Source: an uncultured Treponema sp.
GTDB taxonomy: Bacteria > Spirochaetota > Spirochaetia > Treponematales > Treponemataceae
Length of the DNA stretch: 8,506 nt
Assembly: GCA_937891125.1 (NCBI GenBank)
Contig: CALAEZ010000190.1
Span: 1-8,506, forward strand
Reading direction: 5' to 3'
Both the position numbers and the translations under genes were made by a program. Below, in pieces: positions 1 through 6,443 of the stretch (its first letter is position 1; each line of letters begins with the position of its first letter). The notes beneath the pieces were generated by a model. That model had not been told where the DNA came from and did no database searches. It was given only the letters and a program-made list of their open reading frames with translations.

Positions 1-1351
1 CGGCATGGACAAGAAAGAGATTCCGTACGACGGCGTAATCACCGGATTTGGCACGATTAACGGAAAAAAAGTCGCCGTTTACGCACAGGATTTTACCGTA
101 CAGGGCGGCTCTTTAGGCAAAGTTCACGGTCAGAAAATTGCAGAGCTCATTAAAAAAGCTATTGAAGTAAAATGCCCGGTTATCGGCATTAACGATTCGG
201 GCGGAGCTCGTATTCAGGAAGGCGTTGACGCGCTGTGCGGTTACGGCGACCTGTTCTATCAGAACGTGCGCGCTTCTGGCGTTATTCCGCAGATCAGCAT
301 TATCGCAGGTCCGTGCGCAGGCGGTGCCGTCTACTCACCGGGACTTACCGACTTTATTTTTACCATCGACAAAATCAGCCAAATGTACATCACCGGTCCG
401 AAGGTCGTTAAGCAGGTTATGTTCTTAGACATTACCGACGAAGATCTTGGCGGAGCTGCAATCCACAGCCAGAAGTCTGGTGTTGCACACTATCGTTGCA
501 CCGAAGAAAAAGAATGTTACGAGAAAGTGCGTAAGCTTTTAGACTACATTCCGCATTTTTACGGCGAACAGAACGCCGCAGACGGAAAGGTAAAATTTGA
601 CGCAAAGCATAAGGCAAAGCACATCAACACGATTCTGCCAGAAGTAAGCACGAAAGGCTACAATATCCGCGAGATTATTGAAGATGTAACCGATGACGGC
701 TCGTTCTTTGAAGTAATGCAGGAATTTGCACAGAATGCGGTTGTCGGCTTTGCAAAGGTCGAAGGAAAGACGGTCGGCATTGTCGGAAATAATCCCGGCT
801 CTTTAGGCGGCGTCTTAAACTGTGACGCTTCTGACAAAATTGCCCGCCACGTGCGCTTCTGCGACTGCTACAATATTCCGCTTATTACGTTTGTGGACGT
901 TCCTGGCTTTATTCCAGGTCCGCAGGAAGAGCAGAAGGGCATTATCCGCCACGGTGCCAAGGTGCTCTACGCATACAGCGAGGCAAGCGTGCCGAAAATC
1001 ACGGTGATTATCCGCAAGGCATACGGCGGCGCATACATTGCCATGTGCTCAAAGCATCTGGGCGCAGATTTTGTGTACGCATGGCCAAAGGCAGAAATTG
1101 CCGTTATGGGCGCGGAAGGCGCAATCGGCATTCTGTATGCAAAAGAAGCTGACCCAGCTGTAAAAGCTCAGAAAGCGCAGGAATACCGCGACACCTTTAT
1201 GACGCCGACTATTGCCGCTCAGCGTGACTACATCAGCGCAGTTATTGAGCCGGAAGAAACACGTGCACGCATCGTGCAGTCGCTTTCAGTGCTTGAAGGA
1301 AAGACAAGTGCAGATAAGCTCTGCCACAAGCACGGTAATATCCCGCTCTAA
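1..1351 (+). CDS. Acyl-CoA carboxylase/decarboxylase carboxyltransferase subunit (MmdA/PccB family), 5' partial
   Basis: Carboxyltransferase subunit of a biotin-dependent acyl-CoA enzyme. It moves CO2 between carboxybiotin and an acyl-CoA, probably propionyl-/methylmalonyl-CoA, in the cytoplasm or at the membrane of a sodium-pumping complex. The reading frame is open from the first bases (the codon before the ATG at 5 is GGC). The family motif 'GM(D/E)KKxIPGDG' normally lies some 60-70 residues into the protein, so the ATG at 5 is internal and the true start is outside the window. Seen, numbering from that Met: the N-terminal crotonase-like half with NDSGGARIQEG (about 63-73) and GPCAGGAVYSPG (about 102-113), then the C-terminal half with NNPGSLGG, FVDVPGFIPG, RKAYGGAYIAM and AEIAVMGAEGAIGIL. 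Both oxyanion-hole glycine pairs are present. The sequence alone does not separate methylmalonyl-CoA decarboxylase alpha from propionyl-CoA carboxylase beta; glutaconyl-CoA decarboxylase is less likely. No biotin-carrier gene follows, and a terminator closes the unit. Confidence 0.92.
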   Translation, partial: GMDKKEIPYDGVITGFGTINGKKVAVYAQDFTVQGGSLGKVHGQKIAELIKKAIEVKCPVIGINDSGGARIQEGVDALCGYGDLFYQNVRASGVIPQISIIAGPCAGGAVYSPGLTDFIFTIDKISQMYITGPKVVKQVMFLDITDEDLGGAAIHSQKSGVAHYRCTEEKECYEKVRKLLDYIPHFYGEQNAADGKVKFDAKHKAKHINTILPEVSTKGYNIREIIEDVTDDGSFFEVMQEFAQNAVVGFAKVEGKTVGIVGNNPGSLGGVLNCDASDKIARHVRFCDCYNIPLITFVDVPGFIPGPQEEQKGIIRHGAKVLYAYSEASVPKITVIIRKAYGGAYIAMCSKHLGADFVYAWPKAEIAVMGAEGAIGILYAKEADPAVKAQKAQEYRDTFMTPTIAAQRDYISAVIEPEETRARIVQSLSVLEGKTSADKLCHKHGNIPL

Positions 1352-1392
1352 AATAAAAAAAACGGCCATGTGCCGTTTTTTTTATTTTAGAG
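1346..1392 (+). terminator. Intrinsic terminator of the carboxyltransferase gene, overlapping its stop codon
   Basis: Perfect 21-bp inverted repeat (arms 1346-1366 and 1372-1392) with the 5-nt loop CATGT. The core is CGGC/GCCG, preceded by eight A and followed by eight T. The left arm contains the last sense codon and the TAA stop (1349-1351), so the hairpin base can form only after the terminating ribosome leaves. The symmetric A and T tracts would also let it work on the opposite strand, but no gene points at it from the right. Confidence 0.88.
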
Positions 1393-1440
1393 CAACGAGT
1401 ATTGATTTGCTTTCAGCAAATCAATACTCGCACTGCTTTT
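1391..1440 (+). terminator. Second hairpin, possible backup terminator
   Basis: Perfect 16-bp inverted repeat (1396-1411 with 1415-1430) closed by the 3-nt loop TTC. It can be extended at the base by AGCA (1391-1394) pairing with TGCT (1434-1437) across a small internal loop, and the run TTTT ends at 1440. It lies immediately after the first terminator. The T tract is short, so it may be a backup terminator, an mRNA 3'-end stabiliser, or an operator-like site upstream of the next gene. Confidence 0.5.
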
Positions 1441-1501
1441 ATGCAGCACACAGCACATGCCGCTCGTGTGCGCACATGCAAATTTTCCATATAAATTTTA
1501 C

Positions 1502-1530
1502 TGTAAATTTTTGCCATTAAGGCGTATAAT
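1502..1530 (+). promoter_or_regulatory. Predicted promoter of the diguanylate cyclase gene
   Basis: A perfect -10 hexamer TATAAT lies at 1525-1530. The sequence 17 bases upstream, TGTAAA (1502-1507), matches the -35 consensus at only 3 of 6 positions, and there is no extended -10. Only 7 bases separate the -10 box from the ATG at 1538, so transcription would begin at or next to the start codon. The weak -35 suggests a possible need for an activator. Confidence 0.55.
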
Positions 1531-1537
1531 ACGCTCT

Positions 1538-3208
1538 ATGAACCTCAAACGCTTTATCGGGCAAAAGCTGCATTTTTTTCTTATTGCACTCCTTGTTTTT
1601 CTCTCGCTTTCCGCACTCGGCGTAAAAGCCGTTTCTCTTATACGTGAACGCAGTAATCAAAAGGCAATTTCACAGACGCTTTCGTTTTTAGACTCTCATC
1701 CCAAGGCCGACAGTATACCGGCACTCAACCAGCTTTTAACGCTAAAATCACTCACCTACAAGCAAAAGGCAGACATTTACAACAAGCTTTCCGTTGACCT
1801 CTATCTGCAAAACAGGATTGAAGAATTTCTGCAAGTAAGCGGAAAAGCTATTTTCTACAATGAATCTGCCGGCAATATAGAAAAAGCAGTCTACCAGTAT
1901 GCGCTTCTCTCACAGTATTATTTGGAATTTGGAGCTGACAATTCTGGCTTTGAAACGATTTTGACGGGAAGACGCCTTAAAAACTTTTATAAGATTGAAG
2001 ACCCAGTTATCAGAAGCCAGGCATTACATTCGTATGCACGTTTTTTAGTTTCAGAGAGCGACTTTGAAGACGCGTATAAGGCTGAAAACCAGATGGAAGA
2101 AGATGCAGCACTCATCATGAAAACCAGCAAGGAATTTGGTATCGATTTTCTGCGCCGAGCCCTTGCGTTTAAGGCATATATTATGATGATGCAGGGAAAA
2201 ACCGAGGAAGCACACACGCTTGCAAACGACTTATATGCAAAATATTACCGAATCGAAGCCGAGCCAAGCCACGTAACAGTCTACAACTTTCTGCTCCCGC
2301 TGTTTTGGGTACAGACGCAGTGGGCAATCCGCACGCACCAGTTTGATAAAGCCATTGCATACAACAAAGAATATCGTTCGGCAGCAAGAAAATACCACTT
2401 TTTAATGAAAGCAGTCTCGCTGACAAAGGATATTATGTTTGCACTGCCCGACGACATGGTACTCGAATGGGATTCGCTTTATGAGTTGCTCGCTGCTGAC
2501 ACTGACGAACTTGCGCAGATATTCCTTGAAAACTACACGTCGCAGACGGGCGCGCGCCTTACCAGCGAAATTGAAACCTTAGTCTACACTGCCGACCGCA
2601 CGCAGATTCGCCAGCATTTGTTTAGCTCTCTATACGTTTTCGTACTCATACTCATTGTTTTTTCGCTCATACTGCTGTTTGTATACAGTGAAACACAGAT
2701 TGACGGTCTAACAAAGTTGCGCAATCGGCGCTCCTTGAATATTCGACTTGGCAAGCTTGCCTCTAACGGTAAGCGCTATTCAGCCATTATGATTGACATT
2801 GACAACTTTAAGCACTTAAACGACACCTTTGGTCACGACTTTGGCGATGAAGTCTTAAAGGGCGTTGCGCAGCTACTCATCGACACTGAAACGAGGGATG
2901 TAAAGTGCTACCGCTACGGTGGCGAAGAAATGGTCATCATCTTAGAGCATTTTGACTTAGAGCATGCGATAAAGCTTTCAGAGCACGTACGAACAGAAAT
3001 TGCACAGATGAAGTGGCGCAATGATGTGCATGTCACGGCAAGCTTTGGACTCGGCTTTGAAATGCCAGATTCGGTAAAGGAAGCTGACGAAAACATGTAT
3101 GTTGCAAAGCAAAAGGGCAAAAACTTTACCGCGTATAAAAAAGATGGCAAGCAATATCTTGCTGAACGCCGCCTTGATATACGAAATCCAGTACCAGACG
3201 TCCCATAA
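1538..3208 (+). CDS. Membrane-bound diguanylate cyclase with helical sensor region
   Basis: Predicted to make cyclic di-GMP from two GTP at the inner membrane. The 556-residue protein has membrane helix 1 (about 11-34), an extracytoplasmic region of about 325 residues, membrane helix 2 (about 361-383) and a GGDEF domain (about 389-535). The sensor region is rich in amphipathic helices and Tyr/Ala/Leu patterns resembling TPR repeats, but I assign no specific family. In the GGDEF domain I see DGLTKLRNRR, the metal-binding MIDIDNFK (D420), guanine-contact residues N428 and D437, and the active-site loop GGEEM (461-465), with Met in place of the usual Phe. The allosteric RxxD inhibition site is absent: the aligned residues are T, R, D, V. 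I chose the ATG at 1538 because the protein then starts just before the first membrane helix and because the open frame further upstream crosses the promoter. No Shine-Dalgarno sequence lies at a usable distance. A hairpin terminator follows the stop. Confidence 0.9.
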   Translation: MNLKRFIGQKLHFFLIALLVFLSLSALGVKAVSLIRERSNQKAISQTLSFLDSHPKADSIPALNQLLTLKSLTYKQKADIYNKLSVDLYLQNRIEEFLQVSGKAIFYNESAGNIEKAVYQYALLSQYYLEFGADNSGFETILTGRRLKNFYKIEDPVIRSQALHSYARFLVSESDFEDAYKAENQMEEDAALIMKTSKEFGIDFLRRALAFKAYIMMMQGKTEEAHTLANDLYAKYYRIEAEPSHVTVYNFLLPLFWVQTQWAIRTHQFDKAIAYNKEYRSAARKYHFLMKAVSLTKDIMFALPDDMVLEWDSLYELLAADTDELAQIFLENYTSQTGARLTSEIETLVYTADRTQIRQHLFSSLYVFVLILIVFSLILLFVYSETQIDGLTKLRNRRSLNIRLGKLASNGKRYSAIMIDIDNFKHLNDTFGHDFGDEVLKGVAQLLIDTETRDVKCYRYGGEEMVIILEHFDLEHAIKLSEHVRTEIAQMKWRNDVHVTASFGLGFEMPDSVKEADENMYVAKQKGKNFTAYKKDGKQYLAERRLDIRNPVPDVP

Positions 3209-3212
3209 TGAA

Positions 3213-3249
3213 GCGCTGGTGCGGACATCAGCGCATGTTTTACATTTTT
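3213..3249 (+). terminator. Predicted intrinsic terminator of the diguanylate cyclase gene
   Basis: A 9-bp stem GCGCTGGTG/CATCAGCGC (3213-3221 with 3226-3234, one G-U pair) closes on the 4-nt loop CGGA and is followed by the T-rich stretch ATGTTTTACATTTTT. It begins 4 bases after the cyclase stop and its T-rich tail runs into the 3' end of the convergent Cache gene. On the minus strand the hairpin has no T tract behind it, so it is not an obvious terminator for that gene. Confidence 0.62.
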
Positions 3250-4166
3250 CTTGTTACAATCAGCGAAACGGTTATAGAAAGTGCAAGGGCGATTGCAGTG
3301 AATACCAAGAACGCAAGGCGGAGCGTAAGAAGCGATGCGGTAAAATCACTATAGTCAGCCTTCAGTATAACTGACCAGTCAGTGTCAGCAATCGGCGCAA
3401 ACCCATTGATGCTTACCGTTCCGTCTGGCATAACAATTTTTAGCACACCCGTTTTGCCGTCAGCAATCTGCTGCGTCATATCTGACAGCTCTTTCAGCCC
3501 AATATCTGCCGTATCATCGAAAATATTTGACTGCAGCTCATCATTCGGATCTGCAGTTGCAATGACAAGACCGGTTGAGCGGCGCACAATCGCGGGATAC
3601 AATCTGCCTTGGATTTCCTTATGTTGCTCACAAATCTTTGTAAGATTATCACCATGAGAGGCAAGAAAGAATGTGTTAATGAGATTACCTTCGGCATCGT
3701 AATGAGGTGCACCGTAAAAAATCGTTGCTACATTTGATACCTTGTTGACAATCGGACCAAAAATAGTTTCTTTTCCTTGCAGTGCATTCTTAAAATATTG
3801 CCGCTCCGAAAAATTGTGCAGCGAATGGTCAGTCCAGCTGTTGCCTTGTAAGTCGGTAATATTCAATCCGATTATCGTAGGATTTCCATTGCGAATGTAA
3901 TACAGTTGGTCATCCTTATCCTTGAGCGAAACAGTAGGATCTTTGATATACGGCAGACTTGCCATCATGTGAATGAGCGTAAAGTTTGTTTCATTAAAAT
4001 TGTCAACGTCATGCTGTATATCCTGCAGCGTATGCTGTACTTGCTCTTCAACGTCAGCATAAATCATGTGGTCAGCAATAGTATGTGCAATCAAAAACAG
4101 TCCAACACACGAAAATAATGTAAAGAATCCCGTAACAACGGTGCATTTAACGGTATTTTTTGCCAT
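3240..4166 (-). CDS. Double-Cache sensor protein lacking HAMP and signalling domains (truncated chemoreceptor-like)
   Basis: A 308-residue membrane protein built like the N-terminal half of a methyl-accepting chemotaxis protein. It has membrane helix 1 (about 9-31), an extracytoplasmic dCache-like domain (about 38-270) and membrane helix 2 (about 281-304), and it ends at IVTRKM, where a HAMP domain normally begins. Cache-typical segments are SERQYFKNALQGKETIFGPI (about 120-139) and NGFAPIADTDWSVILKAD (about 254-271). dCache domains bind small ligands such as amino acids or organic acids; the ligand here cannot be read from the sequence. No HAMP, methylation helix, kinase or GGDEF sequence remains downstream, where the convergent cyclase gene begins 31 bases after this stop. 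It could be a receptor cut short by a deletion, or a standalone sensor that works with a separate partner. The ATG at 4166 has a good ribosome binding site and promoter, which argues that it is expressed. Confidence 0.8.
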   Translation of the reverse strand: MAKNTVKCTVVTGFFTLFSCVGLFLIAHTIADHMIYADVEEQVQHTLQDIQHDVDNFNETNFTLIHMMASLPYIKDPTVSLKDKDDQLYYIRNGNPTIIGLNITDLQGNSWTDHSLHNFSERQYFKNALQGKETIFGPIVNKVSNVATIFYGAPHYDAEGNLINTFFLASHGDNLTKICEQHKEIQGRLYPAIVRRSTGLVIATADPNDELQSNIFDDTADIGLKELSDMTQQIADGKTGVLKIVMPDGTVSINGFAPIADTDWSVILKADYSDFTASLLTLRLAFLVFTAIALALSITVSLIVTRKM

Positions 4167-4173
4167 AGATTAG

Positions 4174-4180
4174 TCCCCTT
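4174..4180 (-). promoter_or_regulatory. Ribosome binding site of the Cache sensor gene
   Basis: The minus-strand sequence AAGGGGA ends 7 bases before the ATG at 4166 and supports that start codon. It contrasts with the cyclase and uvrB starts, neither of which has a convincing Shine-Dalgarno sequence. Confidence 0.75.
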
Positions 4181-4205
4181 GCAGTTAAGCGTCAGTCTCG
4201 TCGCT

Positions 4206-4234
4206 ATTATATACCCAAAAAGCGGTTTTGTGAA
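4206..4234 (-). promoter_or_regulatory. Sigma-70 type promoter of the Cache sensor gene
   Basis: On the minus strand TTCACA (4229-4234, 5 of 6 to the -35 consensus) is separated by exactly 17 bases from a perfect TATAAT (4206-4211). Transcription would start near 4199, giving a 5' leader of about 30 bases that contains the ribosome binding site. This is the strongest promoter match seen by eye in the window. Confidence 0.78.
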
Positions 4235-4305
4235 TTTAAAAGAGTTTACATACTGCTTTCGATGCCTACACGCCGCGCGGATAGCGGAAATTATTGCCAT
4301 TGGTG

Positions 4306-4350
4306 CTAACGCGCCTTACCATACATACGCTCGATTTCCTGAATCTGGTC
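4306..4350 (-). pseudogene. Vestigial 3' end of a second, diverged uvrB
   Basis: Read on the minus strand these 15 codons give DQIQEIERMYGKAR and a TAG stop. The intact uvrB just upstream ends DNILEIERTYGK, so 9 of the 12 aligned residues are identical. The 36 aligned bases match at 25 positions, and 8 of the 11 differences fall in third codon positions, the pattern expected of two real coding copies that diverged under selection. The frame has no start codon, meets a TGA shortly upstream, and is not in phase with the intact gene. It is therefore a non-translated remnant, lying 91 bases beyond the uvrB stop. The match is short and similarity by chance is not fully excluded. Confidence 0.68.
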
Positions 4351-4353
4351 TGC

Positions 4354-4388
4354 GGGTATGAAACCGACCTCCTGTCAGTTTCATACCC
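4354..4388 (-). repeat. Inverted repeat next to the uvrB remnant
   Basis: Perfect 11-bp arms GGGTATGAAAC and GTTTCATACCC. On the minus-strand RNA the stem extends to 15 bp with one U-G pair (TGAC with GTCG), leaving the 5-nt loop AGGAG. On the plus strand the same extension has an A-C mismatch, so the structure favours minus-strand RNA. No T tract follows, so it is not a standard intrinsic terminator. Confidence 0.75.
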
Positions 4389-4389
4389 A

Positions 4390-4409
4390 ACAGAAGCTGT
4401 CGCTTCTGT
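4390..4409 (-). repeat. Small inverted repeat downstream of uvrB
   Basis: Perfect 8-bp arms ACAGAAGC and GCTTCTGT enclose a 4-nt loop. It is separated by one base from the 11-bp repeat at 4354-4388. No T tract follows on either strand. Confidence 0.6.
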
Positions 4410-4419
4410 CCTTGCTCAT

Positions 4420-4435
4420 GGCGCATCCATGCGCC
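4420..4435 (-). repeat. Small inverted repeat just after the uvrB stop
   Basis: Perfect 7-bp arms GGCGCAT and ATGCGCC with only two bases between them, so the practical loop is 4 bases or more. It starts 6 bases past the uvrB stop codon. It may protect or shape the uvrB mRNA end, but lacks the T tract of an intrinsic terminator. Confidence 0.55.
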
Positions 4436-4441
4436 TGCGCA

Positions 4442-6439
4442 TTATTTTCCGTAAGTCCGCTCAATTTCCAGTATATTGTCTCTTATTGCGGCGGCTTGCT
4501 CGTATTCAAGGCGGTCGGCGCATTCAGACATTTCCTGCGTGAGGGCGGCGATGAGCTTTTTGCGCTGCTTTGCGTCAAAGAGATTTGCCGTCTTTTTAAG
4601 CACGTCAAGCTGGAGCGCTGCATCTTCTTCTGCATCCTTCTGCTGGCGTACAAGGATGTCCTGCACCGCCTTGGAAACCGTGTGCGGCGTTATGCCGTGC
4701 TCTTCGTTGTATTTCTGCTGAATCTCGCGCCTGCGCCGCGTCTCGCCGACCGCTTCTTTTATGGCGTCGCTCATGTTGTCGGCATACATGACGACATGCC
4801 CGTTTTCGTTACGCGCGGCGCGTCCAATAATCTGAATAAGGCTTGTCGCGCTCCGCAAAAAGCCGATTTTGTCCGCGTCAAGAATGGCAATAAAGCTCAC
4901 CTCTGGCAGGTCTATGCCCTCGCGAAGCAGGTTAATGCCGATAAGGACGTCAATTTCGCCGGTGCGCAGACTCTTTAAGATTTCCACGCGCTCAAAAGTG
5001 TCTATTTCTGAGTGAATGTACTTTACTTTTAAATGCAGTCCGAGCAGATAGTCGGTTAAATCTTCCGCCATCTTTTTCGTCAGCGTCAGAATCAGGCTCC
5101 GCTCGCCTTTTTCGATTCTCGCCTTCACTTCCCTGTAGATGTCTTCCATCTGCCCTTCGCTGGGGCGCACGTCGATAATCGGGTCTAAAAGGCCGGTCGG
5201 GCGGATAATCTGTTCGACAACCTGCGTGCTCTGCTTGATTTCCTGCGCTCGTGGGGTTGCCGTAACGTAGATGACCTGATTCATCTTTGCGGTAAACTCG
5301 TCGATTTTAAGCGGACGGTTATCGAGCGCGGACGGTAAGCGAAAGCCAAAATCAACCAGATTCTGCTTGCGGCTCCGGTCGCCCTCGTACATCGCCCCAA
5401 TCTGCGGCACGGTGACGTGTGCTTCGTCTATCATGCACAAAAAGTCGTCGGGAAAATAATGCAGGAGCGTCGCCGATGGCTCACCCGGGGCGCGCCCTGC
5501 AATGGGCGCCGAATAGTTTTCGATGCCGGAGCAGTAGCCCATCTCCTTCATCATCTCAATATCATACGTTACGCGCGTCTTTAAGCGTTCTGCCTCCAGC
5601 ATTTTTCCTGCAAGCAAAAGCTGCTCCACGCGCTCTTCCATTTCGCTCTGTATGCGCTCGCACGACTGACTTAACACATCGGGCGGCACGACAAAGTTCT
5701 TTGCAGGGTAAATAACCGTTTCGTCCAGCTCTTCGGTCGTCTTTCCGCTTACGGCATTAAAGCGGCGGATGCGGGAAACCTCGTCAAAATCAAGCTCTAT
5801 GCGGTAGGCTTCGTCAAATTCCATGTACGGCGGGTAGATTTCTATTACATCGCCTTTTATGCGGAACGTTCCGCGATCAAGTACCATGTCATTTCTGGTG
5901 TACTGTATGTGGCTCAGTTCAATTGCAAGTTTGTGCGGATCAAGGGTCGTGCCCTTTTCCAGATGAACGCGCATGCTTTTGTAAAGCTCAGGCATTCCAA
6001 GACCGTATATGCAGGAAACCGTTGCAATTACGATTACGTCGCGGCGCTCCATAAGGGAATAGGTTGCCTTCATCTTTAGCTGGTCAATTTCCTTGTTGAT
6101 TGCAGCATCTTTTTCTATATAAAGGTCACGCGCTGGTACATAGGCTTCAGGCTGGTAGTAGTCGTAGTAAGAAACAAAGTATTCAACCGCATTGTTCGGA
6201 AAAAACGATTTAAACTCGCGGTACAGTTGAGCACTTAAGGTTTTGTTATGGCTGATTATAAGGGTAGGGCGCTGAACGGCTTCTATTATTTTAGCCATTG
6301 TAAAGGTCTTTCCGGAACCAGTAACGCCTTTTAGAGTCTGAAATTTATCTCCGCGTAAAAATCCTTCAGAGAGTTTTTCTATTGCCTGCCCCTGATCGCC
6401 CGACGGCTGAAACGGGGATTCAACTACGAATCTGCGCAT
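4442..6439 (-). CDS. uvrB: Excinuclease ABC subunit B (UvrB)
   Basis: The DNA-damage verification helicase of nucleotide excision repair. It receives damaged DNA from UvrA, inserts its beta-hairpin between the strands and recruits UvrC for incision. At 665 residues it is full length. Seen in order: FQPSGDQ near the N-terminus, Walker A GVTGSGKT (38-45), the beta-hairpin YYDYYQPEAYVP (91-102), IDEAHVTVPQ (337-346, the DEAH box), YVTATPR (391-397), GINLLREGIDLPEVS (501-515), QIIGRAARN (536-544) and a C-terminal UVR domain (about 614-663, with LEYEQAAAIRD) that binds UvrC. The ATG lies 4 bases after the stop of the upstream phosphatase gene with no clear Shine-Dalgarno sequence, so translation is probably coupled. 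No SOS-type operator is visible at the junction. G+C rises from about 43% over the first 360 bases sampled to 53-68% in lines sampled downstream. A second uvrB-like C-terminus lies beyond the 3' end. Confidence 0.98.
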   Translation of the reverse strand: MRRFVVESPFQPSGDQGQAIEKLSEGFLRGDKFQTLKGVTGSGKTFTMAKIIEAVQRPTLIISHNKTLSAQLYREFKSFFPNNAVEYFVSYYDYYQPEAYVPARDLYIEKDAAINKEIDQLKMKATYSLMERRDVIVIATVSCIYGLGMPELYKSMRVHLEKGTTLDPHKLAIELSHIQYTRNDMVLDRGTFRIKGDVIEIYPPYMEFDEAYRIELDFDEVSRIRRFNAVSGKTTEELDETVIYPAKNFVVPPDVLSQSCERIQSEMEERVEQLLLAGKMLEAERLKTRVTYDIEMMKEMGYCSGIENYSAPIAGRAPGEPSATLLHYFPDDFLCMIDEAHVTVPQIGAMYEGDRSRKQNLVDFGFRLPSALDNRPLKIDEFTAKMNQVIYVTATPRAQEIKQSTQVVEQIIRPTGLLDPIIDVRPSEGQMEDIYREVKARIEKGERSLILTLTKKMAEDLTDYLLGLHLKVKYIHSEIDTFERVEILKSLRTGEIDVLIGINLLREGIDLPEVSFIAILDADKIGFLRSATSLIQIIGRAARNENGHVVMYADNMSDAIKEAVGETRRRREIQQKYNEEHGITPHTVSKAVQDILVRQQKDAEEDAALQLDVLKKTANLFDAKQRKKLIAALTQEMSECADRLEYEQAAAIRDNILEIERTYGK

Positions 6440-6443
6440 AATC

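Noticed and set aside
5..7. ATG at 5 as the true start of the carboxyltransferase
   Set aside because: The frame is open before it, and the family normally has about 60-70 residues ahead of this conserved motif.
1446..1479. Direct repeat GCACATGC (1453-1460, 1472-1479) and a GCACAC/GTGTGC inverted repeat
   Set aside because: Both are very short, in a low-complexity GCA/CATG-rich stretch, and have no supporting context.
1457..1537. Upstream extension of the cyclase to the ATG at 1457
   Set aside because: The extra 27 residues run across the TATAAT box, have no ribosome binding site, and would place unrelated sequence before the signal-anchor helix.
3382..3657. Plus-strand open frames opposite the Cache sensor gene
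   Set aside because: They are antisense shadows of a gene with good promoter, ribosome binding site and family similarity.
4354..4388. Integron attC site or transposon terminal repeats
   Set aside because: The arms lack the RYYYAAC/GTTRRRY core sites of attC, no target-site duplication or transposase is visible, and the arms lie only 35 bases end to end.
4358..4978. Plus-strand open frame of 206 codons opposite the 3' end of uvrB
   Set aside because: It lies mostly antisense to the conserved UVR and helicase regions of uvrB, its protein shows no recognisable domain, and open antisense frames are common in G+C-rich genes.
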